Positions 53,480 to 63,399 of a stretch of DNA of 64,000 bases are shown in pieces. The first letter of the stretch is position 1. Every line of letters begins with the position of its first letter. The DNA is from Acetobacter musti (lineage in GTDB: Bacteria > Pseudomonadota > Alphaproteobacteria > Acetobacterales > Acetobacteraceae): the NCBI RefSeq assembly GCF_011516835.1, contig NZ_WOTB01000004.1:124001-188000 (forward strand). Direction: 5' to 3'. Both the position numbers and the translations under genes were made by a program. A model generated the notes under the pieces. That model saw only the letters and a program-made list of their open reading frames with translations. It searched no databases and was not told the DNA's origin.

Positions 53480-54730
53480 ATGAACGCCATCAATGACAAC
53501 ACCTCCGACCGTGTTTCCGACAAAGTCCTGGCTTCCGCGATCGTGGGGCAGGACGTTGGCCCGCTTGCGCTCTATGAGGACCGTGTATCGGAAGGGTTGC
53601 TGAGACCCGATCCCGATCAGGAGCGTGTTGCGAGGCGGCTGGACCGGCTGTGGACGGAGCTGAAGACGTATCATCCGCCGGCTGTGCCGCCGCCGGAGCC
53701 GGCGAGGAAAAAGGGGTTCCTGTCTTCTGTGGTCAGCCGGATTCCGGGGCTGCTGCACCGGGAGCAGGAGGACGCGCCGCCGCCGCGCGGGGTCTATATT
53801 GTGGGCCGTGTGGGGCGTGGCAAGACCATGCTGATGGATCTGTTCTTTTCCTGCGCGCCGCTGAAGAAGAAGCAGCGGATTCATTTTCTGTCGTTCATGC
53901 AGGAGGTGCATCAGCGGCTGCGGCAGCTGAAGATCGACAATCCGGGAATGTCGGACCCGATTCCGCCTCTGGCGCGGACGATTGCGCAGGATGCGACGCT
54001 GCTGTGTTTCGATGAGTTTCAGATCAACGACATTGCGGATGCGATGATTCTGGGGCGGCTGTTCGAGGCGCTGTTCCGGGAGCATGTGATCATTGTGGCG
54101 ACGTCGAACACGGTACCGGGCGATCTGTTCCAGAACCGGCCGGGGGCGGATGCGTTCAAGCCGTTTATTGCGATCATTCACCGCAATCTCGACACGGAGA
54201 CGCTGGACTCGGAGACGGATTACCGGCGCGGGCGGGAGCAGGACGACACGACCTGGATCGTGCCGGCGGACGAGACGGCGCGGCACCGGCTGGACAAGGT
54301 GGTGGCGCGTTATGGCGAGGGGCATAAGCCGGAGAAGGTGACGCTGGAATTCAGCGGGCGGAGTCTGCCTGTCGATCATGCGCAGGGTCCGGTTGCACGG
54401 TTCGACTTCACTTCTCTGTGTAGCCGGCCGCTTGGGCCTGGCGATTTTCTGGCTGTGGCGAAGCGGTTTCCGGTGATTGTGATCGATGACATTCCGTCGC
54501 TGGGTCCGGATGACGCCAATGTGGCGCGGCGGTTCATCACGCTGATCGACGCGCTGTATGACAACGGCAATCTGCTGTTTGTCTCGGCTGATGCGACGCC
54601 GGACCAGCTCTTTCCTGAAGGTGAGGGGGCGGATGCGTTCGCGCGGACGGCCTCCCGTCTGGTGGAGATGAGCAGCGAGAGCTGGCTGGCCCGCGCCCAT
54701 GCTCCGGGGGGCTGCCTCTCCAGACCGTGA
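53480..54730 (+). CDS. zapE: Cell-division ATPase ZapE (AFG1-like)
   Basis: The 416-residue protein has the AFG1-type ATPase core: Walker A YIVGRVGRGKTMLMD near residue 120, HFLSFMQEVHQRL, Walker B LLCFDEFQIND and VATSNTVPGDLFQN. ZapE acts on the Z-ring at the inner membrane in Gram-negatives; the mitochondrial homologue handles respiratory-chain proteins. The ATG at 53480 begins MNAINDN; the frame is open 26 codons further upstream without ATG-like support. A hairpin ACAGCCGG/CCGGCTGT follows at the stop. It lies upstream of sucA, as a separate unit with a 287-base gap. Confidence 0.93.
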   Translation: MNAINDNTSDRVSDKVLASAIVGQDVGPLALYEDRVSEGLLRPDPDQERVARRLDRLWTELKTYHPPAVPPPEPARKKGFLSSVVSRIPGLLHREQEDAPPPRGVYIVGRVGRGKTMLMDLFFSCAPLKKKQRIHFLSFMQEVHQRLRQLKIDNPGMSDPIPPLARTIAQDATLLCFDEFQINDIADAMILGRLFEALFREHVIIVATSNTVPGDLFQNRPGADAFKPFIAIIHRNLDTETLDSETDYRRGREQDDTTWIVPADETARHRLDKVVARYGEGHKPEKVTLEFSGRSLPVDHAQGPVARFDFTSLCSRPLGPGDFLAVAKRFPVIVIDDIPSLGPDDANVARRFITLIDALYDNGNLLFVSADATPDQLFPEGEGADAFARTASRLVEMSSESWLARAHAPGGCLSRP

Positions 54731-55017
54731 CAGCCGGCGGTCTTGTTCCGGCTGTGCGCGGGGTCTAGCAAATTCGCCAGTGGCCCGGCGTATTCCGGGT
54801 CTGAGTCGGGTGACCGCCCGGACAACTGACGGAGGCGAGGCGGAGATGCGTTCATGTTCAGACCGGCTGTCTCTGCTGAAGGGGTCCTCCAGCGGTCCGG
54901 TCACCGGATTTTCAGTTTTGCGGACAACAGTCATGCGGGAACGGCCTGTGGACAGGCTTTCGGCGGCGCCGGAACCCATTCCCGCGGACTTGCGACAAGA
55001 CATGGGAGTGTTCTGAT
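54731..55017. other. Gap between zapE and sucA
   Basis: No gene is seen. It holds a possible zapE terminator hairpin (54730-54755, no T-run) and must contain the sucA promoter. No known motif was recognised. Confidence 0.4.
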
Positions 55018-57882
55018 ATGGCGGGCACCGATCTCCTTACGGCGGCGCTGAGCGGCAGCAATATCGCTTACGTCGCGGATCTCTATGCACGGTGGGCGGA
55101 GGATCCCAAAAGCGTCGATCCGTCGTTCGCGACCCTGTTCGGCTCGCTGGATGACGAGGCGGCGTCGATTCTTCAGGATGCGTCCGGCGCGTCTTGGGCG
55201 CCGCGCAAATCGATCATCACGGGCGATGAGCCGGCTCCGGCCCCGGCTGGCAAGGCCGCCGGGAAGGATTCGGGTCTTGCTGCTTCCGACAGTCTGGCTG
55301 TTGCGCAGCTGATCCGGGCGTTCCGTGAATTCGGGCATCTGGAGGCGAAGACCGATCCTCTCGGGCTGAAGGTTCCGAAGCCGGCGCCGGAGCTTGATCC
55401 GGCGACCTATGGTTTCGGGTCGGCCGATCTCGATCGTCCGGTTTATATCGGCACGGTGCTGTCTCCGCTCCTTTCCGGCCGTGATACGGCGACGGTGAAG
55501 GAAATCGCGGCGGCGCTGCGGGATGTTTACTGTGGCGCGATCGGCGCGGAATATATGTATGCGCGTTCGGAAGAACAGCGCGACTGGTTCCGGTCCCGTA
55601 TCGAGGGCGACAACTGGCAGGCCGGCGTTCCTGTCGAGGAAAAAAAGACGATCCTGAAGCATCTGACGGAAGCGGAAGGTTTCGAGAGCTTCTGCCAGAA
55701 GCGCTATGTCGGTGCGAAGCGCTTCGGCCTTGAGGGTGGCGAGATTTCGATTCCGGCGCTTCATGCCGTGATCGATCAGGTTGCGCAGCAGGGTGTGAAA
55801 TCGGTGGCGATCGGGATGGCGCATCGTGGCCGTCTGAACACGCTGGTCAACATCGTGCGCAAGCCTTACGTCGCGATGTTCAGTGAATTCGCCGGGCAGT
55901 CGTTCAAGCCTGACGATGTCGCCGGTTCGGGCGATGTGAAATATCACCTTGGATCATCGACGGATGTCGAGATCGGCGGTCATGCCGTTCATATCTCGCT
56001 GCAGCCGAATCCCTCGCATCTTGAGGCGGTCGATCCGGTTATCTGCGGCAAGGTGCGGGCGGCGCAGGACGATGACGGCGACACGGAAACGCGCCTGTCG
56101 CACATGGCGATTCAGATCCATGGCGATGCGGCCTTTGCCGGTCAGGGCGTGGTTTACGAAACGCTGTCGATGTCGCAGCTGAGAGGCTATCGCACGGGCG
56201 GTTCGATCCATATCATCGTCAACAATCAGATCGGTTTCACGACCAATCCTGTTGACGGGCATTCCGGCATCTATGGGTCCGACATGGCGAAAGCCATCGA
56301 GGCGCCGGTGCTGCATGTGAATGGCGACGATGCCGACGCCGTGGTTTATGCGTCCCGTCTTGCGGCCGATTACCGGCAGAAATTCGCCAGCGACATCATT
56401 CTCGACATCATCTGCTATCGTCGGCATGGCCATAATGAGCTGGATGAGCCGGTGTTCACGCAGCCGATCATGTACCATGCCATTGCGAACCATGCGACGC
56501 CGCATACGGTCTACGCCGATCGTCTTGTGAAAGAGGGTGTGGTTTCCGAAGACGATGTGAAATCGCAATGGGATGCCTTCGAGGCGAAGCTGGACGAGGA
56601 TTTCAAGGCGGCTCAGGCCTACAAGGTGAACAAGGCTGACTGGCTTGAGGGGAACTGGTCGGGGCTGGAGGCGCCGAAGGCCGGGGATCAGCCGCAGCCG
56701 AAGACCGGTCTGTCTGCCGATGTGCTGAAGAAGATCGGCAAGGCAATCACGACCGTTCCGGAAGGGTTCGATCTCAACACGAAGATCGTCCGTCAGCTCA
56801 AGGCCAAGACGAAGGCGATGGAGACGGGCGAAGGCATCGACTGGGCGACCGGCGAGGCGCTGGGTCTGGGTTCGCTGCTGCTTGAGAAGCATCGGGTCCG
56901 GTTCTCGGGTGAGGATGTGCAGCGCGGCACATTCAGTCAGCGTCATGCGGTCGTTTTCGATCAGGCGACGCAGGCGCCTTATACGCTGCTGAATCACATC
57001 GAGGCGGATCAGGCGAAAGCCGAGTTCTGGAATTCGCATCTTTCCGAGTTTGGTGTGCTGGGCTTTGAGTATGGCTACACCATGCACAATCCGAACACTC
57101 TGGTTGTGTGGGAAGCGCAGTTCGGTGACTTTGCGAACGGCGCGCAGGTGATCATCGATCAGTTCGTTTCGTCCGGTGAGACGAAATGGCTGCGGATGTC
57201 CGGTCTGGTGATGCTGCTGCCGCATGGTTACGAGGGCCAGGGACCGGAGCATTCCTCGGCGCGTCTGGAGCGGTATCTGCAGCTCTGTGCTGAAGACAAC
57301 ATGTTTGTCTGCAACATCACGACGCCGGCGAACTACTTCCATGCGCTGCGTCGTCAGCTGAAACTGTCCTATCGCAAGCCGCTGATCCTGATGGAGCCGA
57401 AATCGCTGCTGCGTCACAAGCTGGCGGTGTCCGAGCTGAAGGATTTCGAGGGCAGAACGACGTTCCTGCCGGTGATCGGTGAGATCGATCCGATTGATGC
57501 GGGCAAGGTGGATCGGGTCGTGATCTGCTCTGGCAAGGTCTATTACGATCTGCTGCAGGAGCGTCGCGATCAGAAGTCTGACACGACGGCGATCATCCGT
57601 CTGGAGCAGTTCTATCCGTTCCCTGATGCGGAGCTTGCGGCTGAGCTGAAGAAGTATCCGGCGGCGAAAAACATTATCTGGTGTCAGGAAGAGACACGGA
57701 ATGGTGGTGGCTGGAACTTTGTCGATCGTCTGATCGAGGGATCGCTGGAGAAGGCGGGTCACAAGGTCGGGCGTCCGGTTTATGTCGGCCGTGCGGCGGC
57801 GGCCAGTCCGGCGACGGGTCTGGCGAAGACTCATGCGGCCGAGCAGGTCGCTCTTGTGAAGGAAGCGCTGGGCCTGAGCTGA
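55018..57882 (+). CDS. sucA: 2-Oxoglutarate dehydrogenase E1 component
   Basis: The 954-residue protein has the E1 features: an N-terminal FATLFGSLDD segment for E2 binding, IGMAHRGRLNTLVNI near residue 275, the thiamine diphosphate site HGDAAFAGQG..NNQIGFTTNP near 370-405, and the C-terminal domain with LLPHGYEGQGPEHSSARLER. It decarboxylates 2-oxoglutarate with ThDP in the TCA cycle. The ATG at 55018 has GGGAG ten bases upstream. A strong terminator follows 10 bases after the stop, so sucB is probably not on the same main transcript. Its presence argues for a complete TCA cycle, unlike the incomplete cycle known in Gluconobacter. Confidence 0.97.
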   Translation: MAGTDLLTAALSGSNIAYVADLYARWAEDPKSVDPSFATLFGSLDDEAASILQDASGASWAPRKSIITGDEPAPAPAGKAAGKDSGLAASDSLAVAQLIRAFREFGHLEAKTDPLGLKVPKPAPELDPATYGFGSADLDRPVYIGTVLSPLLSGRDTATVKEIAAALRDVYCGAIGAEYMYARSEEQRDWFRSRIEGDNWQAGVPVEEKKTILKHLTEAEGFESFCQKRYVGAKRFGLEGGEISIPALHAVIDQVAQQGVKSVAIGMAHRGRLNTLVNIVRKPYVAMFSEFAGQSFKPDDVAGSGDVKYHLGSSTDVEIGGHAVHISLQPNPSHLEAVDPVICGKVRAAQDDDGDTETRLSHMAIQIHGDAAFAGQGVVYETLSMSQLRGYRTGGSIHIIVNNQIGFTTNPVDGHSGIYGSDMAKAIEAPVLHVNGDDADAVVYASRLAADYRQKFASDIILDIICYRRHGHNELDEPVFTQPIMYHAIANHATPHTVYADRLVKEGVVSEDDVKSQWDAFEAKLDEDFKAAQAYKVNKADWLEGNWSGLEAPKAGDQPQPKTGLSADVLKKIGKAITTVPEGFDLNTKIVRQLKAKTKAMETGEGIDWATGEALGLGSLLLEKHRVRFSGEDVQRGTFSQRHAVVFDQATQAPYTLLNHIEADQAKAEFWNSHLSEFGVLGFEYGYTMHNPNTLVVWEAQFGDFANGAQVIIDQFVSSGETKWLRMSGLVMLLPHGYEGQGPEHSSARLERYLQLCAEDNMFVCNITTPANYFHALRRQLKLSYRKPLILMEPKSLLRHKLAVSELKDFEGRTTFLPVIGEIDPIDAGKVDRVVICSGKVYYDLLQERRDQKSDTTAIIRLEQFYPFPDAELAAELKKYPAAKNIIWCQEETRNGGGWNFVDRLIEGSLEKAGHKVGRPVYVGRAAAASPATGLAKTHAAEQVALVKEALGLS

Positions 57883-57893
57883 GGCTCTTCTGA

Positions 57894-57927
57894 AAAAACC
57901 GGGTGGCCGCAGGGTTACCCGGTTTTT
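57894..57927 (+). terminator. Intrinsic terminator between sucA and sucB
   Basis: AAACCGGGT and ACCCGGTTT form a strong stem followed by TTTTTC, 12 bases after the sucA stop. It works on both strands because of the flanking A-run. Confidence 0.85.
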
Positions 57928-58106
57928 CTTTGTGCGCTGTTTATGCCTGCCCTGTGCGGAGCGGGATACGTCTCGCAGACGTGATGGCAGGTCTCTGGCG
58001 AGTGAATTCCGAACGCCGCAGACTGGCGGCATAACGCGATGACGGTACGTCGCAGGTCTGGTGGATCTGTTAAGGCGTGGATTCGAAAAGGGAAGTGGGA
58101 AGCGAG

Positions 58107-59345
58107 ATGTCAGTCGAGATCAAGGTGCCGACGCTGGGCGAGAGTGTCACCACGGCGACAGTTGCGAAGTGGCTGAAGAAAGCAGGCGAGGCGGTGACGG
58201 CTGACGAGCCCGTGGCCGAGCTGGAGACCGACAAGGTGACGGTTGAGGTTCCTGCTCCGCAGGCCGGTGTTCTGGAAAACCTTGTCGCCAAGGAAGGTGA
58301 TGAGGTTGAGGTTGGCGCGCTGCTGGCCACGCTGGACCCGAACGGCAAGGCTTCGGCGAAGCCTGCGGCTGCTCCTGCGAAAGAGGCGCCTAAGGCTGAG
58401 GCGCCGAAGGCGGCTCCGGCTCCTGTGGCGAAGGCCGCGCCGGCTCCGGTGAAATCCGCTCCGGTGGATGCTTCGGCGGCGCTTCCGGCGGCACGGAAGA
58501 TGATGGCGGAAAAGGGTGTTTCCGCGGATCAGGTCGGGACGGGCACGGGCAAGGACGGCCGGATCACGAAGGGCGATGTGCTGGCGTTCCTGTCGCAGCC
58601 TTCTGTTGCGGCGCCGGCTTCGACGAAGCCGCCGCGTCAGGACGATCCGCGTGAAGAGCGTGTGAAGATGACGCGTCTGCGTCGCACGATCGCGCGTCGT
58701 CTGAAGGATGCGCAGAACACGGCGGCGATGCTGACGACGTTCAATGAAATCGACATGACGGCCGCCAAGCAGATGCGCGTCGAGTTTCAGGATCTGTTCG
58801 TCAAGAAATACGGTGTGAAGCTGGGCTTCATGTCGATCTTCTCGAAGGCGGTGATCGCGGCTCTGGCTGAGTTCCCGGCGATCAACGCGGAGATCGACGG
58901 CGAGGACGTGATCTATCGTCACTTCGTCAATCTGGGCATCGCGGTCGGTGGTCCGAACGGGCTGGTCGTGCCGGTTCTGCGTGACGCCGAAAACATGAGC
59001 CATGCCGAGATCGAGAAGAAGATCGCGGGCTTCGGCAAGGCGGCGCGCGAGGGTACGCTGAAGATCGACGATCTGGCCGGCGGCACGTTCTCGATCACCA
59101 ATGGCGGCATCTATGGCTCGATGCTTTCCACGCCGATCCTGAATGCGCCGCAGTCCGGTATTCTCGGCATGCACAACATTGTCGATCGTCCGGTCGCGGT
59201 GAACGGCAAGGTTGAGATCCGGCCGATCATGTATGTCGCGCTGTCCTACGATCACCGGATTGTGGACGGGAAGGAGGCGGTCAGCTTCCTGGTCAGCGTG
59301 AAGAAATATGTTGAGGATCCGCGCAGCCTGCTGCTCGGCCTCTGA
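58107..59345 (+). CDS. sucB: 2-Oxoglutarate dehydrogenase E2, dihydrolipoyl succinyltransferase
   Basis: The 412-residue protein has one lipoyl domain (Lys43 in [11 protein letters not shown]), an Ala/Pro/Lys-rich linker (about residues 80-130), an E3-binding segment with [10 protein letters not shown], and the catalytic domain ending in [13 protein letters not shown], with His383 and Asp387. It transfers succinyl groups from lipoamide to CoA. The ATG at 58107 has GGAAGCGAG just upstream; the longer frame to 58077 has no support. Its first 30 residues are nearly the same as those of the lpd product. Terminators lie before and after the gene. Confidence 0.97.
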   Translation: MSVEIKVPTLGESVTTATVAKWLKKAGEAVTADEPVAELETDKVTVEVPAPQAGVLENLVAKEGDEVEVGALLATLDPNGKASAKPAAAPAKEAPKAEAPKAAPAPVAKAAPAPVKSAPVDASAALPAARKMMAEKGVSADQVGTGTGKDGRITKGDVLAFLSQPSVAAPASTKPPRQDDPREERVKMTRLRRTIARRLKDAQNTAAMLTTFNEIDMTAAKQMRVEFQDLFVKKYGVKLGFMSIFSKAVIAALAEFPAINAEIDGEDVIYRHFVNLGIAVGGPNGLVVPVLRDAENMSHAEIEKKIAGFGKAAREGTLKIDDLAGGTFSITNGGIYGSMLSTPILNAPQSGILGMHNIVDRPVAVNGKVEIRPIMYVALSYDHRIVDGKEAVSFLVSVKKYVEDPRSLLLGL

Positions 59346-59355
59346 GAGTGCGGAG

Positions 59356-59386
59356 CCTCCCCGCGGGTTTTCCGCGGGGAGGTTTT
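59356..59386 (+). terminator. Intrinsic terminator between sucB and lpd
   Basis: CCTCCCCGCGG and CCGCGGGGAGG form an 11-base perfect stem with a four-to-five base loop, followed by TTTTC, ten bases after the sucB stop. Confidence 0.85.
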
Positions 59387-59509
59387 CTGATTTTTGCAGT
59401 GACCGCATAAGGTGCTGCGGCTCCGGGATGCCGGGGCACGAACCGGGCGGGCGGCGCGGGGATGCGCGGCATCACAGACGCCGGCCGGCTTCAATCGGGA
59501 CGGGGAAAT

Positions 59510-61255
59510 ATGGCTATCGAAATCAAGGTTCCGACACTGGGCGAAAGTGTGACATCGGCCACCGTGGGCAAGTGGCTGAAGCAGCCGGGCGATGCGGTTG
59601 CTGTGGACGATCCCATTGTGGAGCTTGAAACCGATAAGGTGAGCGTCGAGGTTCCGGCTCCGGCGGCCGGGGTTCTGGAAAGCCATGTCGTGAAGGAAGG
59701 CGACGAGGTTGAGGTCGGCGCTGTTCTGGCGATGCTGGATGCGGGTGCGAAGGGCGGCAAGTCTGCTGCGAAGCCGGCTCCGGCGGCTGAGAAGAAGGCT
59801 GAGGCTCCGGCGAAGGCGGCCGCGCCTGCTGCCGCGGCGAAACCTGCGGCTGAAGCGCCGCCGTCCGAGACCGATTATGACATCGTGGTCATTGGCGCCG
59901 GTCCGGGCGGTTATATCTGTGCGATCCGTGCGGCGCAGCTTGGTTTCAAGGTGGCCTGTGTCGAGAAGCGCGCGACGCTGGGCGGCACCTGCCTGAATGT
60001 CGGCTGTATTCCGTCCAAGGCGCTGCTGCATTCTTCCGAGAATTTCCATGCGGCTGAGCATGAGTTTGCGGTGCATGGCGTTGATATTGCCAGCGTGAAG
60101 CTGAATCTGGCGCAGATGCAGAAGCGCAAGGCCGGGATTGTCGAGGCCAACGTCAAGGGCGTTGAGTATCTGTTCAAGAAGAACGGCATCACCTGGCTGA
60201 AGGGTGAGGGCAAGGTTCAGGGCACGGGTCGTCTGACGGTTGCCGGCAAGCCTGTGACGGCCAAGCACATCGTGATTGCTTCGGGCAGTGACAGTGCGGG
60301 CCTGAAGGGTGTCGATGTCGATGAGAAGGTGATTGTCACCTCGACGGGCGCGCTGGAGCTTTCGGCTGTGCCGAAGCGCATGGTCGTGATCGGCGGCGGT
60401 GTGATCGGGCTTGAGCTGGGCAGTGTCTGGCATCGTCTGGGCGCGGAAGTGACGGTGATCGAGTTCCTCGACCGTCTGGTGCCGGGTACCGATAACGAGG
60501 TTGAGGCGGCGTTCCGTAAGATCCTGATCAAGCAGGGTCTGCAGATGAAGCTGGGTCACAAGGTCACGAAGGCCGAGAAGACCGGCAAGGGCGTGGTGCT
60601 GACAGTTGAGCCATCCAAAGGCGGCGCGGCCGAGACGGTTGAGGCTGATGTTGTGCTGCTGGCGATCGGTCGCACGGCTGCCAGCGAGGGGCTTGGACTG
60701 GCTGAAGCCGGGATTGCGCTTGATAACCGTGGCCGGATTGAGGTGGACGAGCATTACGCCACCAATGTTCCGGGCATTTATGCGATCGGTGATGTCATCA
60801 AGGGGCCGATGCTGGCGCATAAGGCCGAGGAAGAGGGCGTTGCGGTTGCGGAACTGCTGGCCGGTCAGGCCGGGCATGTGAACTACGACGCGATTCCGGG
60901 TGTGGTTTACACCTGGCCGGAACTGGCGACGGTTGGCTTCACGGAAGAGCAGCTCAAGGAGAAGGGTGTTTCCTACAAGGTCGGGAAGTTCCCGTTCATG
61001 GCCAACGGGCGTGCCCGTGCGATGGGCATGACGGACGGCTTTGTGAAGGTGATCGCCGATGCGGCGACCGACCGGGTACTGGGTGTTCACATTCTTGGTC
61101 CAGGCGCTGGCGAGCTGATTGCCGAGTGCACCATGGCGATCGAGTTCGGTGCGTCGTCCGAGGATATCGGTCGTGTCTGCCATGCGCATCCGACGCTGAG
61201 CGAAGCGGTGAAGGAAGCGGCGCTGGGCGTGAACGGGATGTCGCTGAATATCTGA
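59510..61255 (+). CDS. lpd: Dihydrolipoyl dehydrogenase with N-terminal lipoyl domain
   Basis: The 581-residue protein is an E3 flavoprotein fused to a lipoyl domain. Residues 1-78 form the lipoyl domain (Lys43 in [11 protein letters not shown]), 80-120 an Ala/Lys/Pro-rich linker, then the E3 part with FAD motif [12 protein letters not shown] near 127, redox [11 protein letters not shown] (Cys161 and Cys166), NAD motif [11 protein letters not shown] and the C-terminal His-Glu in [13 protein letters not shown]. It reoxidises lipoamide with NAD+. E3 proteins of ordinary complexes lack the lipoyl domain; fused forms are known in pyruvate dehydrogenase sets of several bacteria. Here it follows sucB, and may serve more than one complex. 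The ATG at 59510 has GGGGAAAT upstream. Confidence 0.96.
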   Translation: MAIEIKVPTLGESVTSATVGKWLKQPGDAVAVDDPIVELETDKVSVEVPAPAAGVLESHVVKEGDEVEVGAVLAMLDAGAKGGKSAAKPAPAAEKKAEAPAKAAAPAAAAKPAAEAPPSETDYDIVVIGAGPGGYICAIRAAQLGFKVACVEKRATLGGTCLNVGCIPSKALLHSSENFHAAEHEFAVHGVDIASVKLNLAQMQKRKAGIVEANVKGVEYLFKKNGITWLKGEGKVQGTGRLTVAGKPVTAKHIVIASGSDSAGLKGVDVDEKVIVTSTGALELSAVPKRMVVIGGGVIGLELGSVWHRLGAEVTVIEFLDRLVPGTDNEVEAAFRKILIKQGLQMKLGHKVTKAEKTGKGVVLTVEPSKGGAAETVEADVVLLAIGRTAASEGLGLAEAGIALDNRGRIEVDEHYATNVPGIYAIGDVIKGPMLAHKAEEEGVAVAELLAGQAGHVNYDAIPGVVYTWPELATVGFTEEQLKEKGVSYKVGKFPFMANGRARAMGMTDGFVKVIADAATDRVLGVHILGPGAGELIAECTMAIEFGASSEDIGRVCHAHPTLSEAVKEAALGVNGMSLNI

Positions 61256-61653
61256 GTGAGTGGTGCGGGCGTCTCCGGGCGCCCGCCGGTTCTGGAGAGC
61301 GCGCTGCCGGGGTGTCCTGGTGGCGCGTTTTTTTTGGGGAGGTTTGAGCAGGGCTCTGCCCTGCACCCGGAAGGGGTCGCGGACCCCTTCACCCTTTTTG
61401 ATTTAATAAATCGGGATCAAAGGGACTGCGTCCCTTTGCGGGGTCCGGGGCAGAGCCCTGGAGGAAACTGTTGCCCTGCTTTTCCGATGGGATGCCTGCA
61501 TCCGCCGGCTTCGGACCGCGTTCGGAATAACACGCAGCAGGATTCCTTAACGGGTTGTAGGGTAAGGGTGAGACCGTGCGGGCATGTCCATTTTGCGGAA
61601 AACCCTGTAACCCGTGGAACAGGTGACCATGCCGGAGAGGAACGGGGCAGAGT
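61256..61653. other. Gap between lpd and the L,D-transpeptidase gene
   Basis: No gene is seen. It begins with a GCGGGCG/CGCCCGC hairpin (61264-61287) that may end the lpd transcript, followed by a family A repeat, and should hold the promoter for 61654. Confidence 0.5.
61341..61466. repeat. Family A repeat, full pair around AT core
   Basis: CAGGGCTCTGCCCTG, GAAGGGGTCGCGGACCCCTT arms, TTTTTGATTTAATAAATCGG core, CAAAGGGACTGCGTCCCTTT and GGGGTCCGGGGCAGAGCCCT. It is the rightmost copy in the window. Confidence 0.9.
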
Positions 61654-62634
61654 ATGAAAGTGCTGTGGGCGGGCGTTGCGGCAACTGTACTGGCGTCTGC
61701 GGTCTGTATTCAGCCGGCATTCTGTCAGAAAGGAGCGCCTGTTCCGTCTGCACCGCCTCTGCCGGATAATCCGGCGACGAATTCTGAGGCGATGACTGAG
61801 CAACCAGCGCAGCCCGAGGCTCCGCCGGTTGTCATTCCGCCTCTGCCTTCGCTTGACGATGCCGCCGCGCGGGCCGAGGCGGATCGTCTCGGGCTGGCTT
61901 TGCAGCGGGAGGTGCCGCATCTGATTCCGCTGACACAGGCGCAGCGTCTGCACTGGGTGCGGATGGCGCGTGAGATGATCGCGGCGTCGGATTTTCAGAT
62001 TACGCGGGCGCAGGTTCTTGTGGTGGTGGACCGGAATCCGGCGGTGCAGAAACTGGCGCTGATTCTGGCGCTGCCGGATTCTGCGGACTGGCATGTGATC
62101 GGCAGCGTGAAGGTTTCGACCGGCACGCGCGGGCGGAAATATTACTATGTGACGCCGACGGGTGTGTTTCCGAACACGACGGACCGGCTGGGGTATCGGG
62201 CGGAAGGCACGAAGAACGAGCATGGGATTCGCGGGATTGGCGCGAAGGGGATGCGGGTCTGGGATTTTGGCTGGCACAATGCGGTCAAGGGCTGGCTGAC
62301 CGGTGGTGAGACCGGGGACATTCGTCTGGAGATGCATGCGACGGACCCGGATTTTCTGGAGAGCCGTCTGGGGCGTCCGGCGTCTGAGGGCTGTGTGAGG
62401 ATTCCGGCGGCGTTCAATGTCTTTCTGGATCATCACGGGCTGCTCGATGTCGAGTATGAGCAGGCGGCGAGCTACGATGAGCGGTTTAAGGCGCTGTTGC
62501 CGAAGGGGAGGGTGCCGTCGCCCATTGCGGGGGAAGCGCTGATCGTTGTCGATTCCGGGCAGAACATGGTGCCGGTGCGTGAATCGGCGAAGGCAAACGG
62601 GCCGTTGTGGCAGGCGCGGCGATCGGATCTGTGA
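61654..62634 (+). CDS. Exported L,D-transpeptidase (YkuD domain)
   Basis: The 326-residue protein has a signal peptide (cleavage near PAFC/Q, about residue 24), a Pro-rich segment of about 40 residues, and a YkuD-type domain: LALILALPDSADWHVIGS, TPTGVFPNTT, and a catalytic region with EMHATDP and the active Cys in SEGCVRIP near residue 255. Such enzymes make 3-3 cross-links in peptidoglycan or attach proteins to it, in the periplasm. The usual His-Gly before the Cys block is replaced by MHATDP, where the His is present but the spacing differs. The ATG at 61654 has GGGGCAGAG upstream. It lies just before trxA. Confidence 0.85.
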   Translation: MKVLWAGVAATVLASAVCIQPAFCQKGAPVPSAPPLPDNPATNSEAMTEQPAQPEAPPVVIPPLPSLDDAAARAEADRLGLALQREVPHLIPLTQAQRLHWVRMAREMIAASDFQITRAQVLVVVDRNPAVQKLALILALPDSADWHVIGSVKVSTGTRGRKYYYVTPTGVFPNTTDRLGYRAEGTKNEHGIRGIGAKGMRVWDFGWHNAVKGWLTGGETGDIRLEMHATDPDFLESRLGRPASEGCVRIPAAFNVFLDHHGLLDVEYEQAASYDERFKALLPKGRVPSPIAGEALIVVDSGQNMVPVRESAKANGPLWQARRSDL

Positions 62635-62732
62635 AACCTGACGCACCTCCGTATACTGAGTTCTGGTACCGGGGTCTTGACCTGTAACCCGGTCGGCCCA
62701 ACTCTTCAGGCACACCAGTTAGGAACACCATT

Positions 62733-63059
62733 ATGAGCGAAAATACGGTTGCGGTCAGCGACACCACATTCGAGACCGACGTGCTGAAGGCTTCTGGCCC
62801 GGTTCTCGTGGATTTCTGGGCGGAATGGTGCGGCCCGTGCAAGATGATCGCTCCGGCGCTTGATGAGATCGGCGCGGAGTTCAAAGGCAAGCTTACTGTT
62901 GCCAAGGTCAATATTGACGAGAACCCCCAGACTCCGACGAATTTCGGTGTTCGTGGGATTCCGACGCTGATTCTCTTTAAGGACGGCAAGCCGGTGGAGA
63001 CCAAGGTCGGCGCGATGCCGAAAAGTCAGCTCAAGGCATGGGTTCAGGGGCTGGTCTGA
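62733..63059 (+). CDS. trxA: Thioredoxin
   Basis: The 108-residue protein has the thioredoxin core [15 protein letters not shown] with the WCGPC active site (Cys33 and Cys36), then the cis-Pro in [13 protein letters not shown]. It is the general cytosolic disulfide reductant. The ATG at 62733 has AGGAAC ten bases upstream. It stands alone, 98 bases after the transpeptidase gene, and a hairpin GCCGGC/GCCGGT lies just after its stop. Confidence 0.97.
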   Translation: MSENTVAVSDTTFETDVLKASGPVLVDFWAEWCGPCKMIAPALDEIGAEFKGKLTVAKVNIDENPQTPTNFGVRGIPTLILFKDGKPVETKVGAMPKSQLKAWVQGLV

Positions 63060-63159
63060 ACGGGACCGGCCGGCGCACAGCCGGTAACGGGGTGAAGGAG
63101 ATGTTCTCCGCTTCTCTGTTCCGGTTGTGTTTTTGCTCCGGTCAGCGTAATACGCGTCT

Positions 63160-63273
63160 ATGATTTCTGCCCGCGTCCTTTCTGATTCGATGTCGCGTTT
63201 CCGCGCATCGGTGACGCGTGCCCGTCATCTGCCTCTTCTTTCTCAGCTTCCCCTTCGACTTATCCGCCCCTGA
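63160..63273 (+). CDS. Leucine-rich leader peptide upstream of leuA (attenuator)
   Basis: A 37-codon frame, or 27 codons from the inner ATG at 63190, ends in RHLPLLSQLPLRLIRP with six leucine codons in 12 positions, mostly CTT, a probably rarer codon here. It lies 126 bases before leuA. After its stop come hairpins: CCCCTGA (63267-63273, overlapping the stop) with TCAGGGG (63303-63309), then GCGGAC/GTCCGC (63357-63375). Leader peptides with leucine runs control leu genes by attenuation in many proteobacteria; stalling at the leucines would change the pairing. The ribosome binding site is weak. Confidence 0.6.
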   Translation: MISARVLSDSMSRFRASVTRARHLPLLSQLPLRLIRP

Positions 63274-63375
63274 GCGAGCAGACCGATGTGATGTCGGCAC
63301 GTTCAGGGGATCAGTGACAGAGCGTATTTCGTGCCGGTTGCGGCCGGAATCAGGGAGCGGACTGTCGATGTCCGC
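63267..63375 (+). promoter_or_regulatory. leuA leader: Candidate leuA attenuator hairpins
   Basis: Alternating dyads: CCCCTGA/TCAGGGG, CCGG/CCGG near 63334-63347 and GCGGAC/GTCCGC. No clear T-run follows, so it may act on translation or through Rho rather than as a classical terminator. Confidence 0.45.
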
Positions 63376-63399
63376 GCAGACAGAGATTTTGAGGCTTTT

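Noticed and set aside
55954..58032. Minus-strand frame of 692 codons opposite sucA, and a similar one of 704 codons opposite lpd (59252-61366)
   Set aside because: Both mirror highly conserved genes, are very Arg/Leu-rich and have no recognisable domains.
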